A stretch of DNA of 64,000 nt, taken from the NCBI GenBank assembly GCA_903909215.1, contig CAIVUX010000032.1:30691-94690 (forward strand). The letters run 5' to 3'. A model generated the notes under the pieces. It made no database searches. It was not told where the DNA came from and saw only the letters and a list, made by a program, of their open reading frames with translations. Of this stretch, positions 1 to 12,417 are shown in pieces (the stretch's first letter is position 1; the number at the start of each line of letters is the position of its first letter). This stretch comes from an uncultured Ferrovum sp. GTDB taxonomy: Bacteria; Pseudomonadota; Gammaproteobacteria; Burkholderiales; Ferrovaceae. Both the position numbers and the translations under genes were made by a program.

Positions 1-495
1 GGGCGCTAATTTATGACGACCAAAAGCACGTCCAGTAAAATAGGCGGCGCTGTCGGAGAGAAAAATAACACTCAGCACAGCCAGCAATACCCAAGGACCC
101 AAGGAACGCAACTGAATTAGGGCAAACCCTGTGGGGATAATGAGCACCCAGCCACATAATGCCAAACGCGACGCGCGCTCCACGCGCCACTGACGCGCCA
201 GCCACAGGGGGGCTAGCAATAACCAAAATAGCGCGGACATCACAAAAAGCACCATTAAGGTGGCTTGCACATTAGGCTGCATGAAAGTAAATAACGACAC
301 CGCCAATGCGGCCGTGGTGAACACATAAAACACGCGAGAGACACCAGGAAATTTCGCCAAACCCGCCCATTCCCAACTGGCCACCAGCCCTACCATCAAC
401 ACCAACAACGTCCACAGCCATTCAGGCGCCCAAAATAGGGCCGCCCCCAATGCCAACAACAACACCAATGCGGTTATTAAGCGGGTACGCAGCAT
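1..495 (-). CDS. cdsA: Phosphatidate cytidylyltransferase CdsA (partial, C-terminus beyond window)
   Basis: CdsA makes CDP-diacylglycerol from phosphatidate and CTP at the inner membrane, the branch point of phospholipid synthesis. The frame opens at an ATG at 495 and stays open to base 1, giving 165 visible residues. The start MLRTRLITALVLL is typical of the family. Several hydrophobic helices follow, then DSAAYFTGRAFGRHKLAP at the window edge, which matches the conserved cytoplasmic loop of CdsA. The C-terminal part, with the family signature, lies outside the window. It starts 5 bases after the uppS stop in the usual frr-uppS-cdsA order, so it is probably co-transcribed. Confidence 0.9.
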   Translation of the reverse strand, partial: MLRTRLITALVLLLALGAALFWAPEWLWTLLVLMVGLVASWEWAGLAKFPGVSRVFYVFTTAALAVSLFTFMQPNVQATLMVLFVMSALFWLLLAPLWLARQWRVERASRLALCGWVLIIPTGFALIQLRSLGPWVLLAVLSVIFLSDSAAYFTGRAFGRHKLAP

Positions 496-500
496 AATGG

Positions 501-1277
501 TTAGGAGGTTCTCGCCGCAGATTGCGTGGTTGCAAGTTGCTCGCTGGTACGGCCAAAACGCCGCTCGCGCTGCTGGTAGGAGAGGACGGCCAGGTTCAAT
601 GCATCTGCATCAAAATCGGGCCACAATGTATCGGTAAAATAAAGCTCAGCGTAGGCTAATTGCCACAATAAAAAATTACTGATGCGTTGCTCGCCCCCAC
701 TGCGAATAAACAAATCCGGCTCGGGGGCGTAGGCCATGGCCAGGTATGGCGTAAGATCGGCCTCAGCAATGCCTTCAGACACTCGCTCGGGATGTGCTAT
801 CAACCACGCATTGGTGGCTTGTAAAATATCCCAGCGGCCGCCGTAATTGGCAGCAATGGTCAGTGTTAAGCGGTTATTATTTTGCGTGAGCGCTTCAGCG
901 TCTTGAATTAAGGTCTGCAGTTTAACGCCCAGAGGGGCTAAATCGCCAATCACTTTCAAACGAATTTGTGCGTCGTGCAGGTGGGATACCTCATTTTCGA
1001 GGCTACTGACAAAAAGCTGCATCAAGAGCGACACCTCTTCCGCAGGACGGCGCCAGTTTTCGCTACTGAAGGCAAATAAGGTGACATACTCCACGCCCAA
1101 CTTTGCAGCGTTTTCTAATAACGTGCGCACAGCTTTAGCGCCGCGACGATGCCCCGCAATGCGAGGTAGAAAACGTGCCTTGGCCCAACGTCCATTGCCG
1201 TCCATGATCACGGCAATGTGCCGCGGAATGGCTTGAGTCTCCGGGATATCGAGTGTAGAACTCTTCAGTAACGCCAC
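501..1277 (-). CDS. uppS: Undecaprenyl diphosphate synthase (cis-prenyltransferase)
   Basis: It builds the C55 lipid carrier for peptidoglycan by adding isopentenyl units to farnesyl diphosphate. The catalytic loop MDGNGRWAK is at residues 25-33 (Asp26 is the family's catalytic acid). SSENWRRP lies near residue 71, and the C-terminal [16 protein letters not shown] substrate-binding motif is intact. The 258-residue length is normal. The start codon is GTG, with AAGGGGG six bases upstream. It sits 40 bases after frr. Its product feeds MraY and MurG, encoded in the dcw cluster of this same window. Confidence 0.95.
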   Translation of the reverse strand: MALLKSSTLDIPETQAIPRHIAVIMDGNGRWAKARFLPRIAGHRRGAKAVRTLLENAAKLGVEYVTLFAFSSENWRRPAEEVSLLMQLFVSSLENEVSHLHDAQIRLKVIGDLAPLGVKLQTLIQDAEALTQNNNRLTLTIAANYGGRWDILQATNAWLIAHPERVSEGIAEADLTPYLAMAYAPEPDLFIRSGGEQRISNFLLWQLAYAELYFTDTLWPDFDADALNLAVLSYQQRERRFGRTSEQLATTQSAARTS

Positions 1278-1317
1278 CTTAATCCCCCTTCGTTCCGGTT
1301 CCTGCAGGCCAAATAGA

Positions 1318-1875
1318 TCAGACCGCCATAAGCTCGGCTTCTTTCACTGTTAGGAGTTTGTCTATTTCGCTCACATGCTTATCGGTTAATTTCTGAATAT
1401 CGTCTTGGGCGCGATGATCTTCGTCTTCCGAAATGGATTTGCTCTTCAATAAATCTTTAAGGTGGGCTATGGCATCACGCCGGATGTTGCGCACCGCCAC
1501 GCGGGCACTCTCCGCTTCTGCGCGAACCACTTTGGTGAGGTCGCGTCGACGCTCTTCCGTGAGAGAGGGCATGGGCACACGAATCAGATCGCCCTGACTG
1601 GAGGGATTAAGGCCCAAATCCGCATCACGAATAGCCTTTTCAATCGCCTGTACCATTTTCTTTTCGTAAGGCGAAACACCAATCGTGCGTGCATCAATCA
1701 AGTTAACACCCGCCACTTGGTTAATGGCTGTGGGCGTGCCGTAATAATCCACCATCACATGGTCAATCAAACCGGCGTGAGCGCGCCCGGTGCGCACCTT
1801 ACCCAAATCATTCTTAAGCGCTTCAACGGACTTTTGCATTTTTTGTTCAGCTGATTTTTTAACGTCGGCAATCAT
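1318..1875 (-). CDS. frr: Ribosome recycling factor
   Basis: RRF splits the post-termination ribosome together with EF-G. At 185 residues it has the exact family length. It shows the N-terminal helix [20 protein letters not shown], the [13 protein letters not shown] hinge-domain entry, the domain II segment, and the helical C-terminal half with the conserved [17 protein letters not shown] stretch. An AGGAG-type ribosome binding site precedes the ATG at 1875. The gene starts 18 bases after pyrH, inside the conserved rpsB-tsf-pyrH-frr order. Confidence 0.97.
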   Translation of the reverse strand: MIADVKKSAEQKMQKSVEALKNDLGKVRTGRAHAGLIDHVMVDYYGTPTAINQVAGVNLIDARTIGVSPYEKKMVQAIEKAIRDADLGLNPSSQGDLIRVPMPSLTEERRRDLTKVVRAEAESARVAVRNIRRDAIAHLKDLLKSKSISEDEDHRAQDDIQKLTDKHVSEIDKLLTVKEAELMAV

Positions 1876-1893
1876 GGGTACTCTCCTGCTTGC

Positions 1894-2607
1894 TCAGTTT
1901 GTGACAAATGTGCCTTCAGCCTCTCCCATCACCACACGTTTTAGCGCGCCGGACTTGAAGATACTAAACACACAAAGAGGTAGGTTTTGATCGCGGCACA
2001 AGGTCAGTGCCGTGGCGTCCATTACTTTAAGATTGTTAACAATGGCTTCTTCAAAGGTTAAGCGCTCGTAACGAGTCGCTTGTGCATCTTTGTGGGGATC
2101 AGCAGTATAAACACCGTCCACCTTGGTGGCTTTAAGCACGACTTCAACATTCATTTCCATACCACGCAACGCAGCAGCGGTGTCCGTAGTGAAGAATGGG
2201 TTGCCGGTACCTGCAGCAAAAATAACCACTTTCCCTTCTTCCAAATAACGCAGGGCTTTGCCTCGAATATAGGGTTCGGCCACTTGGTCCACGTGTAGCG
2301 CTGATTGCACGCGGCTCACCACCCCTACGCGGCGCATGGCATCTTGCAACGCCAAGGCATTCATCACTGTAGCCAACATGCCCATATAGTCGGCGGTGGC
2401 GCGGTCCATCCCTTCAGCCCCTAAGGCCACGCCCCTAAAAATATTTCCGCCACCAATCACCACCGCCAACTGCACACCCAAACGGGATACTTCGGTTAAC
2501 TCGGTCACAATACGATCGATGGTAGCGCGATTGATGCCATAAGCATCATCGCCCATCAAGGCTTCGCCAGAGAGCTTAACGAGGATGCGCTGATAGGCGG
2601 GTTTCAT
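1894..2607 (-). CDS. pyrH: UMP kinase
   Basis: It phosphorylates UMP to UDP in pyrimidine synthesis. It belongs to the bacterial amino-acid-kinase fold family, which is regulated by GTP and UTP. The N-terminal KLSGEAL phosphate-binding segment, the [11 protein letters not shown] glycine loop, and the [17 protein letters not shown] segment that contacts nucleotide are all present. The 237-residue length is normal. It lies 10 bases downstream of tsf. pyrC lies elsewhere in this window and is not linked to it. Confidence 0.96.
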   Translation of the reverse strand: MKPAYQRILVKLSGEALMGDDAYGINRATIDRIVTELTEVSRLGVQLAVVIGGGNIFRGVALGAEGMDRATADYMGMLATVMNALALQDAMRRVGVVSRVQSALHVDQVAEPYIRGKALRYLEEGKVVIFAAGTGNPFFTTDTAAALRGMEMNVEVVLKATKVDGVYTADPHKDAQATRYERLTFEEAIVNNLKVMDATALTLCRDQNLPLCVFSIFKSGALKRVVMGEAEGTFVTN

Positions 2608-2617
2608 GGTGCTGGGC

Positions 2618-3511
2618 TTAGGCGTTCACCGCAGCGGCACCAGCGGCCGCTACTTCCGCTGCAAAATCTTCAACTTTTTTCTTCTCAATGCCTTCGCCCA
2701 CTATAAACATGTGGAAGCGCTGTACTGTGGCCTTGCGCGCTTGCAACAGCTTTTCTACGGTTTGGTCGGGGTCTTTAACAAAAGGCTGACCTTGCAATGT
2801 CACTTCGGCCAAATATTTCACAATACGGCCTTCCACCATGCGCGCCACGATATCGGCGGGTTTGCCCGATTCAGCCGCTTGGGCGGTGTAAATTTCACGC
2901 TCTTTGATCAATAATTCGGCAGGCACATCTTCTTTTGACACGCAGACGGGCCGGCTGGCGGCAATGTGCATGGCCAAATCGCGGCCCAACGCTTCATCCC
3001 CGCCCACCAAGTCCACCATCACGCCAATTTTAGAACCGTGCAGATATTGTGCCAGCTGACCCTGGGCATCAAAGCGCACAAAACGGCGCACTGAGATGTT
3101 TTCGCCCAACTTCATCACCAGCGCCTTGCGGGCATCTTCTAACGTATCGCCATTGGGCAATGAGGTCGCCAACAATGCCTCTACACCGGTAAAAGAGTGT
3201 TGCACCACCAACGCCGCCACTTGTTTGGCCAACGCCACAAAGTCTTCGTTTTTGGCCACAAAGTCTGTTTCGCAATTCACTTCCACCAAGGCCCCTGCTT
3301 TGCCGTCAGTGGACACGTGTGCTGCCACCACGCCTTCGGCGGCAATACGCCCTGCGGCTTTGCTGGCTTTGGCACCGCTGCGAATGCGCAACAAATCTTC
3401 AGCAGCTTTTAAATCGCCACCGGATTCACTTAGGGCGCGTTTGCACTCCATCATGCCCAACCCCGTCAGTTCACGAAGCTCTTTAACCATTCCTGCGGTA
3501 ATTTCCGCCAT
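2618..3511 (-). CDS. tsf: Elongation factor Ts
   Basis: EF-Ts is the nucleotide exchange factor for EF-Tu. The N-terminal UBA-like domain ([20 protein letters not shown]) and the [10 protein letters not shown] motif that contacts EF-Tu are present. I start it at the ATG at 3511 (MAEITAGMV), with GGAG seven bases upstream. The open frame extends five codons further upstream, but those residues are not part of the family. The resulting 297 residues fit betaproteobacterial EF-Ts. It follows rpsB by 42 bases, the standard rpsB-tsf pair. Confidence 0.95.
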   Translation of the reverse strand: MAEITAGMVKELRELTGLGMMECKRALSESGGDLKAAEDLLRIRSGAKASKAAGRIAAEGVVAAHVSTDGKAGALVEVNCETDFVAKNEDFVALAKQVAALVVQHSFTGVEALLATSLPNGDTLEDARKALVMKLGENISVRRFVRFDAQGQLAQYLHGSKIGVMVDLVGGDEALGRDLAMHIAASRPVCVSKEDVPAELLIKEREIYTAQAAESGKPADIVARMVEGRIVKYLAEVTLQGQPFVKDPDQTVEKLLQARKATVQRFHMFIVGEGIEKKKVEDFAAEVAAAGAAAVNA

Positions 3512-3553
3512 TTCCATGCTCCACAAGTCCCCAGTCTCCCGGGGGTTTAAAAG

Positions 3554-4297
3554 TTATTCAGCGGCCGTCTCTTCTGCTTCAACGAATTCTTCTTCCTTAG
3601 CGATTTCGGTGAGTGCTTGGGCACGTCCTTCTAAGATGGCATCGGCCACACCACGGGCATACAACCGAATGGCGCGGGTGGAATCATCGTTACCGGGGAT
3701 AATGTAATCCACCCCTTCAATAGAGTTGTTGGTGTCCACTACGCCAATAATAGGAATACCCAACTTGCGTGCTTCTACGATGGCATTTTTTTGGTATCCC
3801 ACATCAATCACGAACATGGCTTGGGGCACGCCATTCATTTCTTTAATCCCGCCCAAGCTGCGCTCCAGCTTTTCCAGCTCACGTTGGTAGTTCAGCGCTT
3901 CTTTCTTAGAGAGTTTGTCCATGGAGCCGTCATTGGTCATGGTGGTTAAGTCGTTTAAGCGCTTAATAGACTGCTTAACGGTCTTGAAATTAGTCAGCAT
4001 GCCACCCAACCAGCGGTGGTCCACAAAAGGTGATCCGGCGCGCAGGGCTTCTTCGCGCACGATTTCGCGGGCTTGGCGCTTGGTGCCTACAAACAGCACA
4101 TGCCCCTTATTGGCCGAGAGTTGGCGAATAAACTTCATGGCCTCTTGGTACAAGGGCAATGTTTTTTCCAGATTAATAATATGGATTTTGTTGCGATGGC
4201 CGAAAATATACGGGGCCATCTTGGGGTTCCAATAGCGGGTTTGGTGACCGAAGTGAACTCCGGCTTCAAGCATTTGACGCATAGTAACGGATGACAT
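3554..4297 (-). CDS. rpsB: 30S ribosomal protein S2
   Basis: S2 binds the 30S body late in assembly. The start [22 protein letters not shown] is near-universal for S2. The GTKRQA segment, the [13 protein letters not shown] block and the [15 protein letters not shown] block are intact, and the 247-residue length is normal. AAGGAG lies about seven bases before the ATG. It heads the minus-strand rpsB-tsf-pyrH-frr-uppS-cdsA cluster. A structured 5' leader (4298-4430) probably mediates autogenous control. Confidence 0.97.
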   Translation of the reverse strand: MSSVTMRQMLEAGVHFGHQTRYWNPKMAPYIFGHRNKIHIINLEKTLPLYQEAMKFIRQLSANKGHVLFVGTKRQAREIVREEALRAGSPFVDHRWLGGMLTNFKTVKQSIKRLNDLTTMTNDGSMDKLSKKEALNYQRELEKLERSLGGIKEMNGVPQAMFVIDVGYQKNAIVEARKLGIPIIGVVDTNNSIEGVDYIIPGNDDSTRAIRLYARGVADAILEGRAQALTEIAKEEEFVEAEETAAE

Positions 4298-4430
4298 GGT
4301 GAAACTCCTTATAAGGGTTAAGCTTCCACCGGCCCAATTGGCCCGCTATTGCGGACACCCTGGTCTTACCAGGCCGGTGCGTATATGGGCCACGTTGCCA
4401 CGGCCCTAAAATGAATCAGGATGATGCTAA
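4298..4430 (-). ncRNA. Structured rpsB leader (S2 autoregulatory leader candidate)
   Basis: The roughly 130-base leader between the predicted rpsB promoter and its ATG can fold. CACCGGCC (4327-4334) pairs with GGCCGGTG (4372-4379) as an 8-bp closing stem. Inside it are a CCTGG/CCAGG hairpin at about 4359-4373 and a CCGC/GCGG hairpin at about 4343-4354. In gammaproteobacteria the map-rpsB interval holds the t44 element, an rpsB leader through which S2 represses its own synthesis. Position and strand here match, but sequence similarity to t44 was not tested. The role is inferred. Confidence 0.5.
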
Positions 4431-4436
4431 CCCGCA

Positions 4437-4466
4437 ATTCTAACAGCGAACCCCTCATTTACACAA
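4437..4466 (-). promoter_or_regulatory. Predicted rpsB promoter
   Basis: Read on the minus strand, TTGTGT (4461-4466) and TAGAAT (4437-4442) stand 18 bases apart as -35 and -10 boxes. They would start the rpsB leader near 4430. A copy of the GGGGTCAGACCCC palindrome lies just upstream (4476-4488), between this promoter and the divergent map promoter. Confidence 0.45.
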
Positions 4467-4475
4467 GTTACACCT

Positions 4476-4488
4476 GGGGTCAGACCCC
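4476..4488. repeat. GGGGTCAGACCCC palindrome, map/rpsB intergenic copy
   Basis: This is an exact copy of the 13-bp dispersed palindrome, extended here by one matching pair on each side (TGGGGTCAGACCCCA). It is the only exact copy in the window that is clear of any coding region. It covers the position where a -35 box for map would sit and lies upstream of the rpsB -35 box. It is therefore the one copy well placed to act as a protein-binding or operator site. Confidence 0.9.
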
Positions 4489-4494
4489 AGGCGA

Positions 4495-4503
4495 TGCTAT
4501 ACT
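4495..4503 (+). promoter_or_regulatory. Predicted map promoter (extended -10)
   Basis: TG at 4495-4496 followed by TATACT at 4498-4503 forms an extended -10 element. The -35 position, 17 bases upstream, falls on TGGGGT inside the dispersed palindrome and does not resemble TTGACA. Transcription would start near 4510, about 23 bases before the map ATG. Confidence 0.45.
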
Positions 4504-4532
4504 TGCCCGTTAGTTAACAACGGCTTAGGCTC

Positions 4533-5321
4533 ATGAAATCCCTGATTAAGACTGCGGACGAAATTCAACACATGCGCGTGGCGGGTCGCTTGGGCTCTGA
4601 AGTGCTCGATTTCATCGCCCCCCACGTAAAAGCCGGAATCACCACCGGGGCCTTAGACGCCCTATGCCATGAATTCATGGTGAACGTGCAGGGTACTGTG
4701 CCCGCCCCGCTCAATTACTGCCCTCCCGGGCATACCCCTTACCCCAAATCCATCTGCACCTCGGTTAACCACCAGGTGTGCCATGGTATTCCCGGTTCTA
4801 AGGTGCTTAAAAATGGCGATATCGTCAATATCGATATCACGGTCATCAAAGACGGCTTTCATGGGGACACCAGCCGCATGTTTATGGTGGGTGAACCCAG
4901 CAAACAGGCCGCACGCCTATGCGCCATCACCTTCGAATCCCTATGGATTGGCATTCGCGAGGTGCGCGCCGGTGCTCATTTGGGCGACGTGGGCCATGCC
5001 ATTCAAACCTTTGCAGAAAACGCCGGCTTCAGCGTGGTGCGTGAATTTTGTGGTCACGGCATTGGGCGAAACTTTCATGAAGAACCGCAGGTCTTGCATT
5101 ATGGTCGTCGGGGTAGCGGATTAGCCCTTAAAGCCGGTATGATTTTCACCATCGAACCGATGATTAATGCCGGTCGACGAAACATTCGCCAGTTGGCCGA
5201 TGGTTGGAGCATTGTAACCGCCGATCACAGCCTTTCGGCGCAATGGGAACATACAGTCCTGGTTACCGATGACGGTTTTGAAGTACTGACACTCTCTGAA
5301 GGATGCCCATTACCGCCGTGA
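4533..5321 (+). CDS. map: Methionine aminopeptidase, type I
   Basis: It removes the initiator methionine from new proteins after deformylation. All five metal ligands of the M24A fold can be placed: Asp101 (NIDIT), Asp112 (GDTS), His175 (GHGIG), Glu208 (IEPM) and Glu239 (QWEHT). The 262-residue length is normal for type Ia. Divergence from rpsB is the classic proteobacterial arrangement. The last 19 bases overlap the start of glnD, so the two are probably translationally coupled. The partner enzyme, peptide deformylase, is also encoded in this window at 7943-8470. Confidence 0.96.
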   Translation: MKSLIKTADEIQHMRVAGRLGSEVLDFIAPHVKAGITTGALDALCHEFMVNVQGTVPAPLNYCPPGHTPYPKSICTSVNHQVCHGIPGSKVLKNGDIVNIDITVIKDGFHGDTSRMFMVGEPSKQAARLCAITFESLWIGIREVRAGAHLGDVGHAIQTFAENAGFSVVREFCGHGIGRNFHEEPQVLHYGRRGSGLALKAGMIFTIEPMINAGRRNIRQLADGWSIVTADHSLSAQWEHTVLVTDDGFEVLTLSEGCPLPP

Positions 5322-7879
5322 CTCCTGTCGATGTAAAAGCCCTACGTCAGCATCTGGCCTTGGCGCGCGAAACGCTTAAGGAGGCCTACCTCAAAAACCC
5401 ACAGCCCGCCAAGTTACTGTCCCAATGGCGTCGCACTGTGGATGATGTGCTTAAAAGACTGTGGATAGATTCCGGGTTTAGCCCCCGCTCTGCCTTAGCG
5501 GCTGTGGGGGGGTATGGGCGAGGCGAACTCTATCCCTACTCTGATATTGACTTGCTGCTGCTCATGCCCGAAACGCCTAACGCAGATACAGCGCAACGCA
5601 TTGAACGTTTAATAGGCGTGCTGTGGGATATCGGTTTAGAAGTAGGGCATAGCGTGCGCACGTTAAGTGAATGCATGAGCGTTGCACAACAAGATCTTAC
5701 TATTGCCACCACGCTTACCGATGTGCGTCACTTAAGTGGCAGCATTGGGGCCATAGCGCGGCTACGCATCGCATTGGTGCAGCATCTTAATTTGCCGGAA
5801 TTTGTATTGGGTAAAATACATGAACAACGGGCACGCCACCTCAAACATAACGACACCGCTTTTAATTTAGAACCCAACCTAAAAGAAAGCCCAGGAGGCA
5901 TCCGAGATTTGCAATCGGTGCTGTGGTTGGCATGGGGCACCGGACTAGAAACCAATTGGGCGGCATTGGCTGGGGCGGGACTCATTACCGAAAAAGAAGT
6001 ACGGCAAGCGCGCCAACTGCAGCGCTTCTTGCAAGACTTGCGTATTCGTCTGCATTACCTAGCAGGGCGCCGTGAGGACCGCCTGCTGTTCGATTTACAA
6101 GGGCCCTTGGCGCAACAACTGGGCTATCACGACCAGGGCACACGACGCGCCAGCGAAGAGCTGATGCAGGCCTATTACAAAACCGCCAAATTGGTGCTGC
6201 TGCTCAATACCATCTTAATGGAACAATTGAGCGCCCGCATTCACGCCAGCGAACCCACTGAGCGCGAATCATATAATAAATTTTTTGAACGGCAGGGAGA
6301 CTTGCTGAGCACCGTTCCTGAAGATCTGTTCGATCGCGACCCAGATCAAATCTTAGAAGGTTTTTTAATGCTGCAGCATCACCCCAAGCTGCGCGGCTTT
6401 ACACCGGCGGCCTTGCGTGCCGTATGGCGTGGCAAAAATCGCATTAACGAAGCCTTTCGCGCCAAACCTGAAAACCAACAACGCTTCATGGAAATATTGC
6501 GTCAGCCTTTGCGCACCGCCGATGTATTGCGTCGCATGAATTATTACGGCGTGCTGGGTCGTTACATTCCCGCCTTTGGTCGCATTGTGGGGCAAATGCA
6601 ACATGACTTATTTCACGTCTACACAGTGGATGAACATATTCTGCGTGTATTGCGCAACATTCGTCGCTTCGCCATCCCGCAATACGATCACGAATTCCCT
6701 TTTTGTTCAGTATTAATGCGCGAATTCGATCGCGTAGATTTACTCTACCTTGCTGCTTTATTCCATGACATTGCCAAAGGTCGTGGCGGGGATCATTCCG
6801 CATTAGGTCAGTCTGATGCCCGCTCTTTTTGCCGCCGCCATGGTTTATCAAAAGCGGATAGTGAATTTGTTGCTTGGTTGGTGGCCAATCACTTGCACAT
6901 GTCCGCGGTCGCGCAAAAACAAGATTTATCCGACCCAGAGGTGATTGCCACTTTCGCCAAGCGTATGGGTGATGGGCGCCATCTCACCGCACTCTACTTG
7001 CTTACTGTGGCCGATGTACGCGGCACCAGTCCCAAAGTATGGAATGCTTGGAAAGCAAAATTATTGGAAGACTTGTTTCGCGTTACGCAACGCCATCTAG
7101 AAGGGATAGGCCCCGATGCCAACATGGTTATTCAGGAAAAGCGTAGCGCCGCGCTGCTTATCCTACGCCAATACGGCATGACAAAGGAACAAGACATCAA
7201 CCTGTGGAAAACCGTGGATGAGTCGTATTTTCAGCGCCATGATGCACCAGACATTGCCTGGCATGCGCGCAACTTGCAAGGATTAACCACCGCCCACAAT
7301 CCTATCGTGCGGGCGCGCCTTTCTCCATTGGGCGAAGGCATTCAGGTTCTAATCTACACACCCGATCAAGAGGCTTTGTTTGCCCGCATCTGCGGTTATT
7401 TTGATCGCATTGCCTACACCATACAAGAAGCACGTATCCACACCACGCTTGATGGACACGCATTGGACACCTTTCAGATTGTTCATCGCAGCGGCGAATC
7501 AGAGCATTACCGCAATGTGATTAAGCGCATTGAAGAAGAATTACAGCTGCGCCTTAAAACCCAAGCCGCTTTGGAAAACCCACAAAAAGTGCGCCTGTCG
7601 CGTCATCTGCAGCATTTTCCTATTCCACTTATGGTGCATGTGGGCGAACCCGAACGCAACCATTTGCGCCCCATGACCATTGTGGCAGGCGATCGTCCCG
7701 GTTTGCTGTACCGGGTATCGCGCGTGCTGGTGAACAACGGCATTAACTTGCGCGGCGCGCGCATCAACACCCTGGGCGAGCGGGTAGAGGATACTTTTTT
7801 ACTGGCAGGAAAAGCGGTGGAATCTGCCACCGGGCGCGAGCAGCTTAAACAGGACCTACTAAAAGAGCTTGAAGCATAG
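5303..7879 (+). CDS. glnD: [Protein-PII] uridylyltransferase / uridylyl-removing enzyme
   Basis: GlnD senses glutamine and adds or removes UMP on PII proteins, setting nitrogen status. The nucleotidyltransferase signature GGYGRGELYPYSDIDLL is at residues 69-85. A PII-UTase linker follows, then an HD phosphohydrolase domain (YTVDEHILRVL and FHDIAKGRGGDH, about residues 445-510). Two ACT domains lie at the C-terminus (about 690-760 and 795-858). The 858 residues compare with about 890 in E. coli. Its ATG lies inside map. The other half of the cascade, glnE, is at 27847-30597. Confidence 0.96.
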   Translation: MPITAVTPVDVKALRQHLALARETLKEAYLKNPQPAKLLSQWRRTVDDVLKRLWIDSGFSPRSALAAVGGYGRGELYPYSDIDLLLLMPETPNADTAQRIERLIGVLWDIGLEVGHSVRTLSECMSVAQQDLTIATTLTDVRHLSGSIGAIARLRIALVQHLNLPEFVLGKIHEQRARHLKHNDTAFNLEPNLKESPGGIRDLQSVLWLAWGTGLETNWAALAGAGLITEKEVRQARQLQRFLQDLRIRLHYLAGRREDRLLFDLQGPLAQQLGYHDQGTRRASEELMQAYYKTAKLVLLLNTILMEQLSARIHASEPTERESYNKFFERQGDLLSTVPEDLFDRDPDQILEGFLMLQHHPKLRGFTPAALRAVWRGKNRINEAFRAKPENQQRFMEILRQPLRTADVLRRMNYYGVLGRYIPAFGRIVGQMQHDLFHVYTVDEHILRVLRNIRRFAIPQYDHEFPFCSVLMREFDRVDLLYLAALFHDIAKGRGGDHSALGQSDARSFCRRHGLSKADSEFVAWLVANHLHMSAVAQKQDLSDPEVIATFAKRMGDGRHLTALYLLTVADVRGTSPKVWNAWKAKLLEDLFRVTQRHLEGIGPDANMVIQEKRSAALLILRQYGMTKEQDINLWKTVDESYFQRHDAPDIAWHARNLQGLTTAHNPIVRARLSPLGEGIQVLIYTPDQEALFARICGYFDRIAYTIQEARIHTTLDGHALDTFQIVHRSGESEHYRNVIKRIEEELQLRLKTQAALENPQKVRLSRHLQHFPIPLMVHVGEPERNHLRPMTIVAGDRPGLLYRVSRVLVNNGINLRGARINTLGERVEDTFLLAGKAVESATGREQLKQDLLKELEA

Positions 7880-7942
7880 CCCTCTCACTTAGGTATACCC
7901 TTTGGCAATTTTGGGGCCGGCTTCCACACTGATAGGTAATCA

Positions 7943-8459
7943 TTAATCGGCTGACTGATCGTCGTCAGACCAGTCGGTAAATTTAAATGTGCTGAAATCT
8001 CGAATGCGCATAGGGTAGAGAATGCCCATTAAATGATCGCACTCATGTTGCACCACGCGGGCATGAAACCCTGTCACGGTGCGATCGATAATTTGCCCTT
8101 TGGGGTCAGACCCCACGTAACGCAATGCTGTAAAACGCGGAACCAGCCCGCGCAGTCCCGGCACAGACAGGCACCCTTCCCAGCCCTCTTCTTCTTCATC
8201 CGACAATGGCGTCAATACGGGATTAATTAAAACCGTGTAGGGGACTTTTTCTGCATCCGGATAACGCGGATTGCTTTCTACACCAAAAATCACCACTTGT
8301 AAGCTCACACCAATTTGCGGCGCCGCCAGTCCGGCGCCATCGAGGTGCGCCATAGTGTCGCGCATGTCCCCTAACAGGGAATGCAGTTCGGGGGTATTAA
8401 ATTGGGTGACCGGTGCCGCCACTTGCAACAGCAGCGGATGGCCCATACGCAAAACTGGT

Positions 8460-8470
<11 letters not shown>
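7943..8470 (-). CDS. def: Peptide deformylase
   Basis: It removes the N-formyl group from nascent proteins. The three motifs are GAGLAAPQ (45-52), EGCLS (98-102, Cys metal ligand) and HECDH (142-146, two His ligands and the catalytic Glu). I start at a GTG at 8470 ([10 protein letters not shown]), giving 175 residues, the family length. The open frame runs 23 codons further upstream, but those residues are not family-like. AGGAA lies five bases upstream of the GTG, and the start overlaps the galU stop by 11 bases. A dispersed palindrome encodes GSDP at residues 120-123, where relatives commonly have a G-x-D-P turn, without adding length. Confidence 0.93.
8102..8114. repeat. GGGGTC(A/T)GACCCC palindrome in def
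   Basis: This is a single exact copy inside def. It is read on the coding strand in the GSDP frame, within RYVGSDPKG. The protein keeps its normal length, so this copy looks like a local sequence replacement rather than an insertion. Confidence 0.95.
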
Positions 8471-12399
<3,929 letters not shown>

Positions 12400-12417
12400 T
12401 ACCCTACATCCTCCCTA

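Noticed and set aside
11..226. 71-codon open frame at the left edge
   Set aside because: It is out of frame with cdsA, whose conserved sequence reads through the same bases to the window edge.
7880..7942. Terminator between the convergent glnD and def genes
   Set aside because: I found no stem followed by a T run in the 63-base gap.
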